A DNA stretch of 36,068 nucleotides from Natrialbaceae archaeon (GCA_003559215.1 PWMF01000128.1:1-36068), one strand, 5' to 3'. Shown: positions 8,096 to 15,828, counted from the stretch's first letter. The notes: a model not told the origin generated them from the letters alone. A program made the numbers and translations.

Positions 8096-9535
8096 TCACT
8101 CGTCGTCCTCTAGGTCGTCGTTCTCACAAACCCGCAGTTCCGTCGCGGTTTCCGGAAAGATCTTCCCCGGATTCAGCGTCCCCGTGGGGTCGAGCGCGCG
8201 CTTGACTCGTTTCATCGCATCGACCGCGCCTGACCCGTGCTCGGCCTCGAGGTACTCCCGTTTTCCCTGCCCGATACCGTGCTCGCCGGTCGCCGTGCCG
8301 CCCATCTCGAGCGCCCGTTCGACGATCTCGGCGTAGACCGCCTCCCCGAGGTCGACGTGGTCGGGATCGTCGCGGTCGACGAGCACGGAGTAGTGGAGGT
8401 TGCCGTCGCCCGCGTGGCCGAAGCAGGGGATCAGCAGGTCGTGCTCGTCGGCGAGGCGTCTGGTTTCGCGGACGATCTCGGGGTAAGAACTGATTGGGAC
8501 CGTCACGTCGCCAGGGTGGAGCGGCTCGAGGTCGGCGTCGTACGTCGCGACGGCGTAGGCCAGCTCCCGGCGAGCCTGCCAGAGTTCGTCCATCCCGGCG
8601 TCGTCGGCGCTCAGCTCGAAGCGCGCGACGTCGTGTGCCTCGAAGATCGTCCGACAGAGCTCGATCTCCTCTGCGACGCCGTGGTTGGCGTGGAACTCGA
8701 GGAAGACCATCGGCGCGTCGGGAAGGTCGGTCCCCAGGTAGGCGTTGGCCATCCGCGCGCTCAGCCCGTCGACGAGTTCGATCCGGGCGACGTCGAGATC
8801 GGTCCGGACGGCCTCGGAGACGGCCGCGGTCGCGTCGTCGAGCGTCTCGAAGATCGCCCGTCCGCCGCGGATCTGTGCGGGTCGGCCGGCGAGTTCGAGC
8901 GTGGCTTCGGTGACGACCGCGAGGGTGCCCTCGCTACCGACGAGCAACTCGGTGAGGTTGTAGCCGCTCGAGGTCTTGCTCGCCCGCGATCCCGTCTCGA
9001 CGACGGTGCCGTCGGCCAGCACGGCCTCGAGCCCGAGCACCCAGTCAGCGACCTCGCCGTAGCAGACGGTCTGCATTCCGCTCGCGTCGGTCGCGATCAT
9101 GCCGCCGATCGTGGAGATATCGCCAGAGGAGGGCAGTGGCGGGAAAAAGAGGCCGTCGCTCGCGACGTGCTCCTCGACGGCCGAGCCGATGATCCCCGGC
9201 CCGACGTCGATCTGGAAGTCGTCGGGTCGGTAGTCCCGGACGCCGTCCATCCGGGTGAGATCGAGGCTGATCCCGCCGCGAGCGGGGACGGCGTTGCCCT
9301 CGAGGCCGGTCCCGGCGGCGTACGGCGTCACCGGAACCCCGTGCTCGGTCGCCGCCGAAAGCACCGCCGAGACGTCGTCCGTGCTCTCGGGCCAGACGAC
9401 GGCGTCGGGCCGAACACCCTCGCCCAACTGCTCGGCACCCCAGTCGGCGGCGTGGCTGTCTCGCTGGCCGTCGGCGACCGAGCGCTGGTCGTCCGCGAGG
9501 GGGAGGTCCTCGAGGAACGAACAGTCATGTGTCAT
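8096..9535 (-). CDS. FAD-linked oxidase, GlcD/D-lactate dehydrogenase type
   Basis: A 479-residue two-domain flavoprotein. The FAD-binding PCMH domain (about 35-215) has TPYAAGTGLEGNAVP (70-84), PPLPSSGDISTIGGMIATDASG (flavin loop, about 132-153) and SSGYNLTELLVGSEGTLAVVTE (189-210). The C-terminal FAD-oxidase_C domain has HPGDVTVP, CFGHAGDGNLHYSVL (metal/substrate His), TGEHGIGQGKREYL and ALDPTGTLNPGKIFP. This is the family of D-lactate dehydrogenase, glycolate oxidase subunit GlcD and D-2-hydroxyglutarate dehydrogenase: it oxidises a 2-hydroxyacid to a 2-oxoacid and passes electrons to quinone or a partner. No GlcE/GlcF partner is adjacent. I chose the ATG at 9535 because it gives a normal family length and leaves a short divergent intergenic region carrying an inverted repeat. 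Confidence 0.9.
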   Translation of the reverse strand: MTHDCSFLEDLPLADDQRSVADGQRDSHAADWGAEQLGEGVRPDAVVWPESTDDVSAVLSAATEHGVPVTPYAAGTGLEGNAVPARGGISLDLTRMDGVRDYRPDDFQIDVGPGIIGSAVEEHVASDGLFFPPLPSSGDISTIGGMIATDASGMQTVCYGEVADWVLGLEAVLADGTVVETGSRASKTSSGYNLTELLVGSEGTLAVVTEATLELAGRPAQIRGGRAIFETLDDATAAVSEAVRTDLDVARIELVDGLSARMANAYLGTDLPDAPMVFLEFHANHGVAEEIELCRTIFEAHDVARFELSADDAGMDELWQARRELAYAVATYDADLEPLHPGDVTVPISSYPEIVRETRRLADEHDLLIPCFGHAGDGNLHYSVLVDRDDPDHVDLGEAVYAEIVERALEMGGTATGEHGIGQGKREYLEAEHGSGAVDAMKRVKRALDPTGTLNPGKIFPETATELRVCENDDLEDDE

Positions 9536-9564
9536 ACAGCCACATTCTTCACCGTCGGTATCAA

Positions 9565-9619
9565 CGTTGTCCCCGTCTTCACGACGGTTCTGGTGTCCGG
9601 ACGCCACGCGGGGACAACG
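9565..9619. repeat. Perfect 11-bp inverted repeat midway between divergent genes
   Basis: The left arm CGTTGTCCCCG (9565-9575) and the right arm CGGGGACAACG (9609-9619) are exact reverse complements separated by 33 bases. The centre at 9592 is 57 bases from the FAD-oxidase ATG (9535) and 58 bases from the GTG of the small gene at 9650. It is probably a pair of half-sites or a shared operator controlling both divergent genes; the role is inferred from position. Confidence 0.6.
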
Positions 9620-9649
9620 GTCACAGCGCTCGGACCCGTCCGTTCGAGC

Positions 9650-9934
9650 GTGACCGATCCGGACGACTCCCTCGAAAGCCGACTCGTAGCGCTTCGCGAC
9701 CACCTCGAGGCGACGGCCGAGCTGCCGATCGATCCGCGGACGAACCGCTGGCTCGGCGAGGCCGAGGCCGTTGCCCGGGACGCGACCGCGGACGACGTCG
9801 ATCCGGAGACGGCCAGAAAACGCGTCCGACAGGTCCAGCGGTTGCTCTCGGAGGCCGACGACCCCGACAACGAAGAGGCGATCGCACACCTCGAGGCGGC
9901 CCGCGAGCTGTGTGCGGCCGTGCTGTCGTCGTGA
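9650..9934 (+). CDS. Small conserved-looking helical protein, function unknown
   Basis: A 94-residue acidic, all-helical protein starting at GTG 9650 (VTDPDDSLESRL). It has no membrane segment and no Cys/His cluster. The sequence alternates Leu/Ala with Glu/Arg in heptad-like fashion and contains WLGEAEAVARD near residue 32. I do not recognise a named family. The same frame is open far upstream, but that part is antisense to the FAD oxidase. An alternative ATG at 9527 would add 41 residues and overlap the oxidase start; the GTG is preferred because it leaves room for a promoter and gives the compositionally uniform part. It is divergent from the oxidase and 47 bases upstream of the DsrE-like gene. 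Confidence 0.6.
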   Translation: MTDPDDSLESRLVALRDHLEATAELPIDPRTNRWLGEAEAVARDATADDVDPETARKRVRQVQRLLSEADDPDNEEAIAHLEAARELCAAVLSS

Positions 9935-9951
9935 GCGATTCGACGCGAGCG

Positions 9952-9960
9952 TTTACCTAA
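9952..9960 (+). promoter_or_regulatory. Probable TATA box of the DsrE-like gene
   Basis: TTTACCTAA lies 22-30 bases before the ATG at 9982, matching haloarchaeal TATA boxes for leaderless transcripts. It sits directly upstream of the palindrome at 9963-9980. Confidence 0.5.
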
Positions 9961-9962
9961 TG

Positions 9963-9980
9963 TGCCGTGGTACCACGGCA
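9963..9980. promoter_or_regulatory. 18-bp perfect palindrome, candidate operator
   Basis: TGCCGTGGTACCACGGCA is its own reverse complement and ends one base before the ATG at 9982. It fills the interval between the TATA-like box and the start codon, where a bound repressor would block transcription initiation on a leaderless gene. The binding protein is unknown. Confidence 0.6.
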
Positions 9981-9981
9981 T

Positions 9982-10305
9982 ATGCATCTCGGAATCGTCC
10001 TCGAGACGAACGACCCCGAGCGGGTCTGGAACGCGTTTCGACTCGCGAACACCGCGCTCGACGCCGATCACGAGGTCGAACTGTTCCTGCTCGGCGACGG
10101 CGTCGACGCGCCCGACCTCGAGCACGAGAAGTTCAATCCCCACGGCGTGATGGTAAAGTACGTCCGGAACGACGGCGAACTGCTCGCTTGCAGGACGTGT
10201 CTCGACTCGCGGGAGCTGCCGGAGGGGGATCTTCGGCCGCGCGCGACGATGGGTGACCTCCTCTCGATCGTCGAGAACGCCGACGAGCTGATGACGATCG
10301 GTTAG
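9982..10305 (+). CDS. DsrE-family protein
   Basis: A 107-residue soluble protein with the DsrE/DsrF-like fold pattern: an N-terminal strand MHLGIVLETNDPERVWNAFRL, a helix carrying ANTAL, a strand EVELFLLGDGV, and a central helix-strand segment. C70 and C73 form a CxxC motif (ACRTCLDSR), the position where DsrE-like proteins carry the sulfur-binding cysteine. The C-terminus has a DLLSIVENADELMTIG tail typical of the family. DsrE proteins relay sulfane sulfur or bind small thiol compounds; no partner Tus/Dsr gene is adjacent, so the process is open. The start at 9982 is chosen over 9967 because the latter lies inside the palindrome and is not family-like. The convergent sulfatase lies 31 bases downstream. 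Confidence 0.8.
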   Translation: MHLGIVLETNDPERVWNAFRLANTALDADHEVELFLLGDGVDAPDLEHEKFNPHGVMVKYVRNDGELLACRTCLDSRELPEGDLRPRATMGDLLSIVENADELMTIG

Positions 10306-10336
10306 CGGGATCGGTCGCGACACCCGACACTGCGGC

Positions 10337-11686
10337 TCACGACGACTCGTGAGGCCACGAGTCGATCTCGTCGTCGTAGTTGCCCGGCGCGATCGGCCCC
10401 TCGAGCAGCGGGTCGTCGGTCTCGACCATCCACTCGTGGAGCTGCCGGGAGAGTTCCGTGCGGACGTCCTGATACCGGGGCTCGAGGGCGACGTTCTCGT
10501 CTTCCTGTGGAGTCGCCCGGAGGTCGTACAGCTCCTCGTAGGGGCGATACGGCGCCGTGTAGGCCTCGCGGACCTCGCGGCCGGCCTCGCTGTCGAAGAC
10601 GTCCCGGGCGAGGTACACCCGCGGGAGCTGCCAGAAGTTCCGGACGTACTTGTACCGCTCCGTCCGGATCGCCCGCACCGGGTTGTACTCGTCGTGCCAG
10701 GTCATCTCGGCGAAGAGCCGTTCGTGGGGCTCGTACTCGCCGTCGGTCGCGAGCGGGAGGAAACTCTGACCGTCGAGATCGTCGGGCACCTCCAGGCCGA
10801 TCAGCTCGAGCAGTGTCGGCAACACGTCGACGTTGCTGAGCAGCTCCTCGTACCGATCCCCGCCGTCGATCACGCCCGGATAGGATACCACCAGCGCGGC
10901 CTCGAGCCCGGCGTCGTAACAGCTCCCCTTCGCCCGGGGGAAGGCCAGCCCGTGTTCGGTCGTGAAGATCACGAGCGTCTCGTCGGCCAGCCCCGCGTCC
11001 TCGAGGGCCGCCCGAATCGTCTCGACGCCGTCGTCGATGGCGGTCACCATCCCGCGCATTTCGGCCAGATCCCGGCGAACGCCCCGCCGGTCGGGAAGGT
11101 ACGGCAGCGGCCGCACGTTGTCGGGGTCGTCGGCGTCGTAGTGGTCGGCGTCGAAGCCGAACCGGCCGGTCTTCTCCTCGACGCGGTGGCACTCGAAGAA
11201 GCCGACCGACGCGAAGAAGGGGTCCTCGAACCCCCCTCGCTCGAGGAAGGAGGCGACGACCGAGGAGACGTTTCGGGCCCGGTTTGCCTGGTGGACCGAC
11301 GGCGAGACGCCGGGGTAGAGGTTCCCTTCCGAGTGGATGTGGTCGTACCCGAGCGTGTCGGTGTCCTGGGAGATGTGCTGGAGGCCGAACAGGTGGGTCT
11401 CGTAGCCCGCATCGCTGAGGTAGTGGGTGACGATCCGCTCGCCCTCGTCGAGCTCCCAGTGGGTGTGGGCCAGCCCCATGAGCCCGTTGACGTGCGGGTA
11501 GCGCCCGGTCATGAGGCTGCCCCGACTCGGCGTACACTGGGGCGCCGTCACGAAGTGGTTCTCGAACAGCGCGCCATCGGCCGCGAGCCGGTCGACCGCC
11601 GGTGTCTCAACGTCGACGCCGTAACAGCCCAGGTACCGGCCGAGGTCGTGGCAGTGGATCAGGAGTACGTTCGGTCTGGTCCCCAT
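10337..11686 (-). CDS. Sulfatase, SGSH (heparan N-sulfatase)-like
   Basis: A 449-residue alkaline-phosphatase-superfamily enzyme. The N-terminus MGTRPNVLLIHCHDLGRYLGCYG gives the metal Asp14 (the usual Asp-Asp pair is His-Asp here). The sulfatase active-site motif CTPSR at residues 51-55 carries Cys51, which must be oxidised to formylglycine, followed by GSLMTGRYPHVNGL. A second metal site is TTEHGLAFPRAKGSCYDAG, a pattern close to SGSH-type N-sulfatases. The C-terminus has the ELYDLRATPQEDENVA motif that ends many sulfatases. There is no signal peptide, so it is predicted cytoplasmic. No formylglycine-generating enzyme or anSME is in the window. On the minus strand an A/T box at 11713-11720 lies about 30 bases before the ATG. 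Confidence 0.92.
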   Translation of the reverse strand: MGTRPNVLLIHCHDLGRYLGCYGVDVETPAVDRLAADGALFENHFVTAPQCTPSRGSLMTGRYPHVNGLMGLAHTHWELDEGERIVTHYLSDAGYETHLFGLQHISQDTDTLGYDHIHSEGNLYPGVSPSVHQANRARNVSSVVASFLERGGFEDPFFASVGFFECHRVEEKTGRFGFDADHYDADDPDNVRPLPYLPDRRGVRRDLAEMRGMVTAIDDGVETIRAALEDAGLADETLVIFTTEHGLAFPRAKGSCYDAGLEAALVVSYPGVIDGGDRYEELLSNVDVLPTLLELIGLEVPDDLDGQSFLPLATDGEYEPHERLFAEMTWHDEYNPVRAIRTERYKYVRNFWQLPRVYLARDVFDSEAGREVREAYTAPYRPYEELYDLRATPQEDENVALEPRYQDVRTELSRQLHEWMVETDDPLLEGPIAPGNYDDEIDSWPHESS

Positions 11687-11712
11687 AGGAGCCGCGCTAC
11701 CACGACTGCGGG

Positions 11713-11720
11713 GATAAGTA
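11713..11720 (-). promoter_or_regulatory. Probable TATA box of the sulfatase gene
   Basis: On the minus strand the sequence reads TACTTATC, centred about 30 bases before the sulfatase ATG at 11686. This fits a leaderless promoter; inferred from position. Confidence 0.4.
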
Positions 11721-11826
11721 CTCGAGGGCTACAGCCGCCGCGGCCCCCTCGCGGACCCGACCGCCTCGCGGGATCCGTTAAGTCAATCCGTGCCGCGGTC
11801 GACGGTGACGGGTATGAGACGACAAC

Positions 11827-11831
11827 GGAGG
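11827..11831 (+). promoter_or_regulatory. Shine-Dalgarno that fixes the GTG start of the LLM gene
   Basis: GGAGG is spaced 8 bases from the GTG at 11840. It marks this as one of the few leadered genes here; the TATA-like GTTAAGTC at about 11777-11784 would give a short 5' leader of roughly 30 bases. Confidence 0.5.
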
Positions 11832-11839
11832 CGAGCGGT

Positions 11840-12847
11840 GTGAACGCACGGCTGGATCTGCTGGTGCGACTCGGCGACTACGACCGCCCCCAGGACGTCG
11901 CCGACCGCGCCGTCCGGGCCGAGGAGCTGGGTTTCGACCGGATCTCGATGGGCGAGACGACGGGCTGGAACATCGTCCCGGCGCTGACGCTGATCGCCGA
12001 CCGGACCGACGACCTGGGCGTCTCGAACGACGTCATCTCGCCGTTCGGGCGGTCGCCGGCGATGCTCGCCCAGACCGCGCTGGCGTTACACGACGCCTCG
12101 GATGGGCGATACCGGCTCGGGATCGGCCCGAGTTCGCCCGCGATCACCGAGCGCTGGCACGGCGAGTCGTTCGAGCGACCGCTGCGACGTACCCGGGAGG
12201 CGATCGAGGTCGTCCGAGCGGTGTACGAGGAGGGAACCCCCGCCTACGAGGGCGAGATCTTCGACATCGCGGGGCTCAATTACGAGCGCGAGCCCCCCGC
12301 GAACCCGCCGCCGATCGACCTCGCGACCCTCGGACCGAAGGCGACCGAGATGGCCGGGCGGTTCGGCGACGGCTGGGCCCCGCAGCTGTTCACGAAGTCC
12401 GGACTCGAGGACCGACTCGAGGACCTCCACCGGGGGGCGGAGCTCGCCGGGAAGGACCCCGCGGAGCTGCGCGTGAGCCCGATCGTCCGCGGGATCGCCG
12501 CCGAGGACCGCGAGCGGGCCCGCGAGCGAGCCCGAAGCACGATCGCGTTCATGCTCGGCGCGTACGGCCCCTACTACGGCGACTCCGTGGCCGAGCAGGG
12601 CTACCCCGACGTCGTCGCGGATATCCGCGAGGCCTGGCAGGATCGGGATACGGAGGCGATGGCCGCCCGGCTCCCCGACGAGGTGCTCGACGAGCTGGCG
12701 CCCGCCGGCACGCCCGAGGAGGTCCGCGAGTGGGTCGCCGACTACGCCGCGGTCGACGGCGTCGACGCCGTCCGGATCGGGTTCGTCGACGGAATGAGCG
12801 AGGATGACAAGGAGACGACGATGGCGGCTGTCTCGGAGCTGGTCTGA
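11840..12847 (+). CDS. LLM-class (F420-dependent type) oxidoreductase
   Basis: A 335-residue TIM-barrel protein of the luciferase-like monooxygenase family. The N-terminus VNARLDLLVRLGDYDRPQDV is followed by the helix AVRAEELGFDRISMGETTG. The central family pattern includes RSPAMLAQTALALHDASDGRYRLGIGPSSP (71-100) and PPPIDLATLGPKATEMAGRFGDGW. This order and these motifs match F420-dependent methylene-H4MPT reductase-like (Mer-like) enzymes of haloarchaea, which use F420 or FMN as hydride carrier; the substrate is unknown. The GTG at 11840 is chosen because GGAGG (11827-11831) lies 8 bases upstream. The large in-frame upstream extension is antisense to the sulfatase. The gene ends 10 bases from the convergent methyltransferase. 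Confidence 0.9.
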   Translation: MNARLDLLVRLGDYDRPQDVADRAVRAEELGFDRISMGETTGWNIVPALTLIADRTDDLGVSNDVISPFGRSPAMLAQTALALHDASDGRYRLGIGPSSPAITERWHGESFERPLRRTREAIEVVRAVYEEGTPAYEGEIFDIAGLNYEREPPANPPPIDLATLGPKATEMAGRFGDGWAPQLFTKSGLEDRLEDLHRGAELAGKDPAELRVSPIVRGIAAEDRERARERARSTIAFMLGAYGPYYGDSVAEQGYPDVVADIREAWQDRDTEAMAARLPDEVLDELAPAGTPEEVREWVADYAAVDGVDAVRIGFVDGMSEDDKETTMAAVSELV

Positions 12848-12857
12848 GGGGCGGCCC

Positions 12858-13742
12858 TCACCGTCGGCAGCGGGCACGAACGGAAACGCTCTCGACGCCG
12901 TACTGCTGGCAGACGCCTCGAGCCCGGTCCGAGACGAACTCGTACCAGGGGTTCTCCCTGATCGTCACGTCGTCGAACCCGGCGGTCTCGAGCAGGTCTG
13001 CGCAGTCGTCGATCCGGACGGCACCGCCGATTCCCGCGGCCCACAGCGCCGGATCGGTCCTGACCCGGTCGGGGAGCCGACGCTCGCCGACGAGTTCGGA
13101 GACCGCCAGCCGACCCCCCGGGCGGAGGACCCGACTCGCCTCCGCGAAGACTCGCTCCGGCCTCGGCGAGAGCGAGATCGTGCCGTTCGACAGGACGACG
13201 TCGACCGTCCCGTCCTCGAGCGGGAGCGCCTCGGCCGTCGCCCGCCAGAGCGAGACGTTCGCGGCGCCGGCTTCCTCGCGACACCGACTCGCGTTCGCCA
13301 GCTGCTCGGGGACGGGATCGACGCCGATCACGCGCCCGCTGTCGCCGACCCGTGCGGCGGCGACGAACGCGTCCGTTCCGGAGCCACAGCCGAACTCGAG
13401 GACGACGTCACCGTCGGCGAGGTCGGCCAGATCGAGGTGGTAGCCGACGCCGGTAAAGGAGTCGACGGCCGCAGCCGGGAGCCGACCGATCTCCGCCGGT
13501 GGGTAGCCGAGACGCGCCGCCAGTCCGCGCCCCGTCGGGAACTCCAGGTCGGCGTCCTCGTCGGGTCTGTCGGCGACGATCCGGTAAACGGCTGCGACTT
13601 CGCGTCGCAGCTCCCGCTCGTCGATCGCGACGGTCGAACGGTCGGTTCGCGATTGCCGCAGATCGGCCCGGCCTCGAGCGCGTTGCCACCCGAGAACCGG
13701 AACCCGGTCGACGTCGATCGTGGAAGACACTCGGTCGCGCAT
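12858..13742 (-). CDS. ArsM-like SAM methyltransferase without arsenic-binding cysteines
   Basis: A 294-residue class I methyltransferase. The N-terminal helix set with FPTGRGLAARLGYPPAE (68-84) and VDSFTGVGYH (93-102) is typical of arsenite-methyltransferase-like proteins. Motif I is VVLEFGCGSGTDAF (113-126), motif II contains GRVIGVDPVPEQL, then SNGTISLSPRPERVFAEASRVLRPGGRL (185-212) and AAGIGGAVRIDD. In true ArsM the equivalents of SNG and AAGIGG carry cysteines that bind As(III); here both are replaced, and no N-terminal Cys is present before C119. The protein therefore belongs to the ArsM-like family but probably methylates something else. The ATG at 13742 gives an N-terminal tail of about 40 residues that is longer than usual; the alternative start is GTG at codon 5. 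It is convergent with the LLM gene. Confidence 0.8.
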   Translation of the reverse strand: MRDRVSSTIDVDRVPVLGWQRARGRADLRQSRTDRSTVAIDERELRREVAAVYRIVADRPDEDADLEFPTGRGLAARLGYPPAEIGRLPAAAVDSFTGVGYHLDLADLADGDVVLEFGCGSGTDAFVAAARVGDSGRVIGVDPVPEQLANASRCREEAGAANVSLWRATAEALPLEDGTVDVVLSNGTISLSPRPERVFAEASRVLRPGGRLAVSELVGERRLPDRVRTDPALWAAGIGGAVRIDDCADLLETAGFDDVTIRENPWYEFVSDRARGVCQQYGVESVSVRARCRR

Positions 13743-13910
13743 CCCGGTTCAGATACGCTTGCACGTGTCATGTACGTAACTGGTGGTGATCGATCGTCCG
13801 TCGGCATCGTTGCAGTCGGTGACCGGCTGCCGGCCGTTGCGAACGGTACCGACCCGGTCGCTACCCGATACATCACCGGTTCGTGCGGACCGCGAACGAT
13901 GGGGCCGTCG

Positions 13911-14708
13911 CTACTCGGCCGGCGTTTCGACCGCAAGCGGACGCGCCTCCCGGCGGTACTCGTCGTAGGTCGAGACGGCCCACTTGCGGATCGTCGGGTC
14001 GTCGGTGTCGACGAACGCCCGGACAGTCCCGCTGTCGGGGTGGTAGCCACAGATGCCGACCCGATTCTCGAAGATACTGAGTCCGTACTCGGGAGGCTCC
14101 TCGTGGATCAGAACGGTGAGATTACCACTCGCCAGGGTCCGTTCGGACTGCTCGGGGTAGGTGGTTCGGATATAGCTGACGACCGACGGCGGATCGATGA
14201 TTTCGGTCGCCATCCCGTCGACGACCCGCCCACAGAGTTCGTCCCGGCAGGGCTCGAGCAGCGCCAGCTCGAAGCCGACGAACCGGAACCGGTCGGTCTC
14301 GCGGAGTAGGGACGCGAACCGGTTTACCGGGCGGTACGGATCGTCGACGTCAGGAACGGTGACGACCGCCTCCGAGAACGACTCGAGCGGAAGCCCCCGG
14401 ATCTCGGCGGGAAACCAGCTCCATGTCTCCCGGAGCTTCCGTTCGGTTTCGATGCGATCGAGTAACTCCCGCATTCCAGACGCGACGAACGCGCCGAGTT
14501 GCGTCGTCTCGTAGCGGTGGTCGGTCCGGGCGATCCAACCGCGGTTCTCGAACGCCCGCAGGGTGCGACCGATCGTCGACTGCGAGACGCCGGTCAGCTC
14601 GCGGAGTTCGGCCCGCGTTCGCGGCCGATCCGCCAGTGCGGCGAGTGCAGCCGTTCGATGATGCGACCGCGTGAGATACGCCACGTCGTCGATCGCGTCC
14701 GATTGCAT
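13911..14708 (-). CDS. Winged-helix transcriptional regulator (FilR1-like middle domain)
   Basis: A 265-residue protein. The N-terminal winged helix (about 12-75) has RSHHRTAALAALADRPRTRAELRELTGVSQSTIGRTLRAFENRGWI, with the recognition helix at VSQSTIGRTLRAFE. A linker helix is followed by a C-terminal ligand-binding-like domain that resembles FilR1/methanogenesis-regulatory-type domains of haloarchaeal regulators (LTVLIHEEPPEYGLSIFENRVGICGYHPDSG). The ATG at 14708 gives the usual family length; in-frame ATGs at 14762 and 14771 would add 18-21 residues. It is 116 bases downstream of the dehydrogenase gene on the same strand and 168 bases upstream of the ArsM-like gene, so it may regulate either or both (inference). 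Confidence 0.8.
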   Translation of the reverse strand: MQSDAIDDVAYLTRSHHRTAALAALADRPRTRAELRELTGVSQSTIGRTLRAFENRGWIARTDHRYETTQLGAFVASGMRELLDRIETERKLRETWSWFPAEIRGLPLESFSEAVVTVPDVDDPYRPVNRFASLLRETDRFRFVGFELALLEPCRDELCGRVVDGMATEIIDPPSVVSYIRTTYPEQSERTLASGNLTVLIHEEPPEYGLSIFENRVGICGYHPDSGTVRAFVDTDDPTIRKWAVSTYDEYRREARPLAVETPAE

Positions 14709-14824
14709 GTTCACCCCCGCCTCGGGTTCGCGGCCGCCGCGTCCGCCGGAGTACGGAACCATGCTAGTCATATGCACGCAGTGGTAATAGTAGTAGGGCC
14801 GGATCCGCACCGAAGCCGATCGGA

Positions 14825-15790
14825 TTACGGCTCGAGGACGAGCTTGCCGAAGAAGCTCTCTTTCATCACGTCGCGCTGGGCCTGGGCGGCCTCCTCGAGA
14901 TCGTACGTGCGGTCGATCTCGACCGAGAGGCGATCGCGCTCCATGAGGTCGGCGACTCCCCGAAGCGGAACCCGCAGATCTGGCGTGTTGAACATCGTCA
15001 TGAACTGGTAGCTGACGTCGGCCGAACGGGCCGCGCCGACGCTGGTGAAGCCCGGACCGGGATCGTTCTCGCCGATGCCGACGACGCGACAGCCCGTCGC
15101 CGCGACCTCGGCGTCGAACTGGAGGTAGTCGTCGAGCCGGTGGTCGAGGATCGCGTCGACGCCGCCGTCGCTCGCCTCGAGGACGGCGTCGGCGAGGTCG
15201 TCGCGCGAGTAATCGAGGGCGGTGTCGGCGCCGAGGCCCTCGAGACCCTCGTGGTGCTCCTCGGAGGCGGTCGTCACGACTCGGGCGCTGACGGCGTCAC
15301 CGATCTGGACGGCGACGTGGCCGACGCCGCCGGAGCCGCCGTGGACGAGACAGGTCTCGGCCGGCTGGAGGTCGGCGTGGTCGATCAGTGCGCGCCAGGC
15401 GGTGACGCCGACGACGCCCGCCGCACCTGCCTCGCGGGCGTCGACGCCGTCCGGCAGGTGGACGACGCGGTCGGTCGGTACCGTCGCGTACTCGGCGTAG
15501 CCGCCCTGGAACGACCCGTTTCCGATCCCGGTGCCGTAGACCCGGTCGCCCTCCTCGAACCCGTCCGCGCTCGAGCCCGTTTCGGCGACGACGCCCGCGA
15601 AGTCGACGCCCGGCGTGAACGGAGGTCCGAGGGGCTCGTACGACCCCTCGCGGAAGTAGGTGTCGACGGGGTTGACCCCGGCGGCCTCGATCTCGAGCAG
15701 TAGCTCGTCGGCCGCTGGTTCGGGTCGGTCGATCTCCTCGACCTGCAGTACGTCCGGTCCGCCGTGTTCCGAGAGACGAACAGCTCGCAT
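14825..15790 (-). CDS. Zinc-free MDR-family NADPH:quinone-oxidoreductase-like dehydrogenase
   Basis: A 321-residue medium-chain dehydrogenase/reductase. The N-terminal GroES-like domain has MRAVRLSEHGGPDVLQ, the AAGVNPVDTYFREG motif and FTPGVDFAGVV. The Rossmann domain (about 120-260) has the nucleotide motif LVHGGSGGVGHVAVQIG and then the variable EASDGGVDAILDH stretch. It lacks the zinc-ligand cysteines and the structural zinc loop, so it is a quinone oxidoreductase/enoyl reductase-type MDR enzyme that uses NADPH. Its electron acceptor is unknown. I chose the ATG at 15790 over 15805 because MRAVRL is the family start and an inverted repeat around a TATA-like box (15811-15828) lies at the right distance. 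Confidence 0.9.
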   Translation of the reverse strand: MRAVRLSEHGGPDVLQVEEIDRPEPAADELLLEIEAAGVNPVDTYFREGSYEPLGPPFTPGVDFAGVVAETGSSADGFEEGDRVYGTGIGNGSFQGGYAEYATVPTDRVVHLPDGVDAREAGAAGVVGVTAWRALIDHADLQPAETCLVHGGSGGVGHVAVQIGDAVSARVVTTASEEHHEGLEGLGADTALDYSRDDLADAVLEASDGGVDAILDHRLDDYLQFDAEVAATGCRVVGIGENDPGPGFTSVGAARSADVSYQFMTMFNTPDLRVPLRGVADLMERDRLSVEIDRTYDLEEAAQAQRDVMKESFFGKLVLEP

Positions 15791-15810
15791 GACGTGCGAG
15801 GGCACGGAAC

Positions 15811-15828
15811 GTACCCGTATAAGGGTAC
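15811..15828. promoter_or_regulatory. Inverted repeat enclosing the dehydrogenase TATA box
   Basis: GTACCC (15811-15816) and GGGTAC (15823-15828) are exact inverted arms flanking GTATAA. The central A/T element lies 27-32 bases before the dehydrogenase ATG at 15790 on the minus strand, so it is probably the TATA box, and a protein bound to the arms would compete with TBP. The role is inferred. Confidence 0.5.

Noticed and set aside
13743..13910. Small gene or RNA between the ArsM-like gene and the regulator
   Set aside because: 168 bases with no coherent frame, no strong hairpin and no A/T box of note; treated as promoter spacer.
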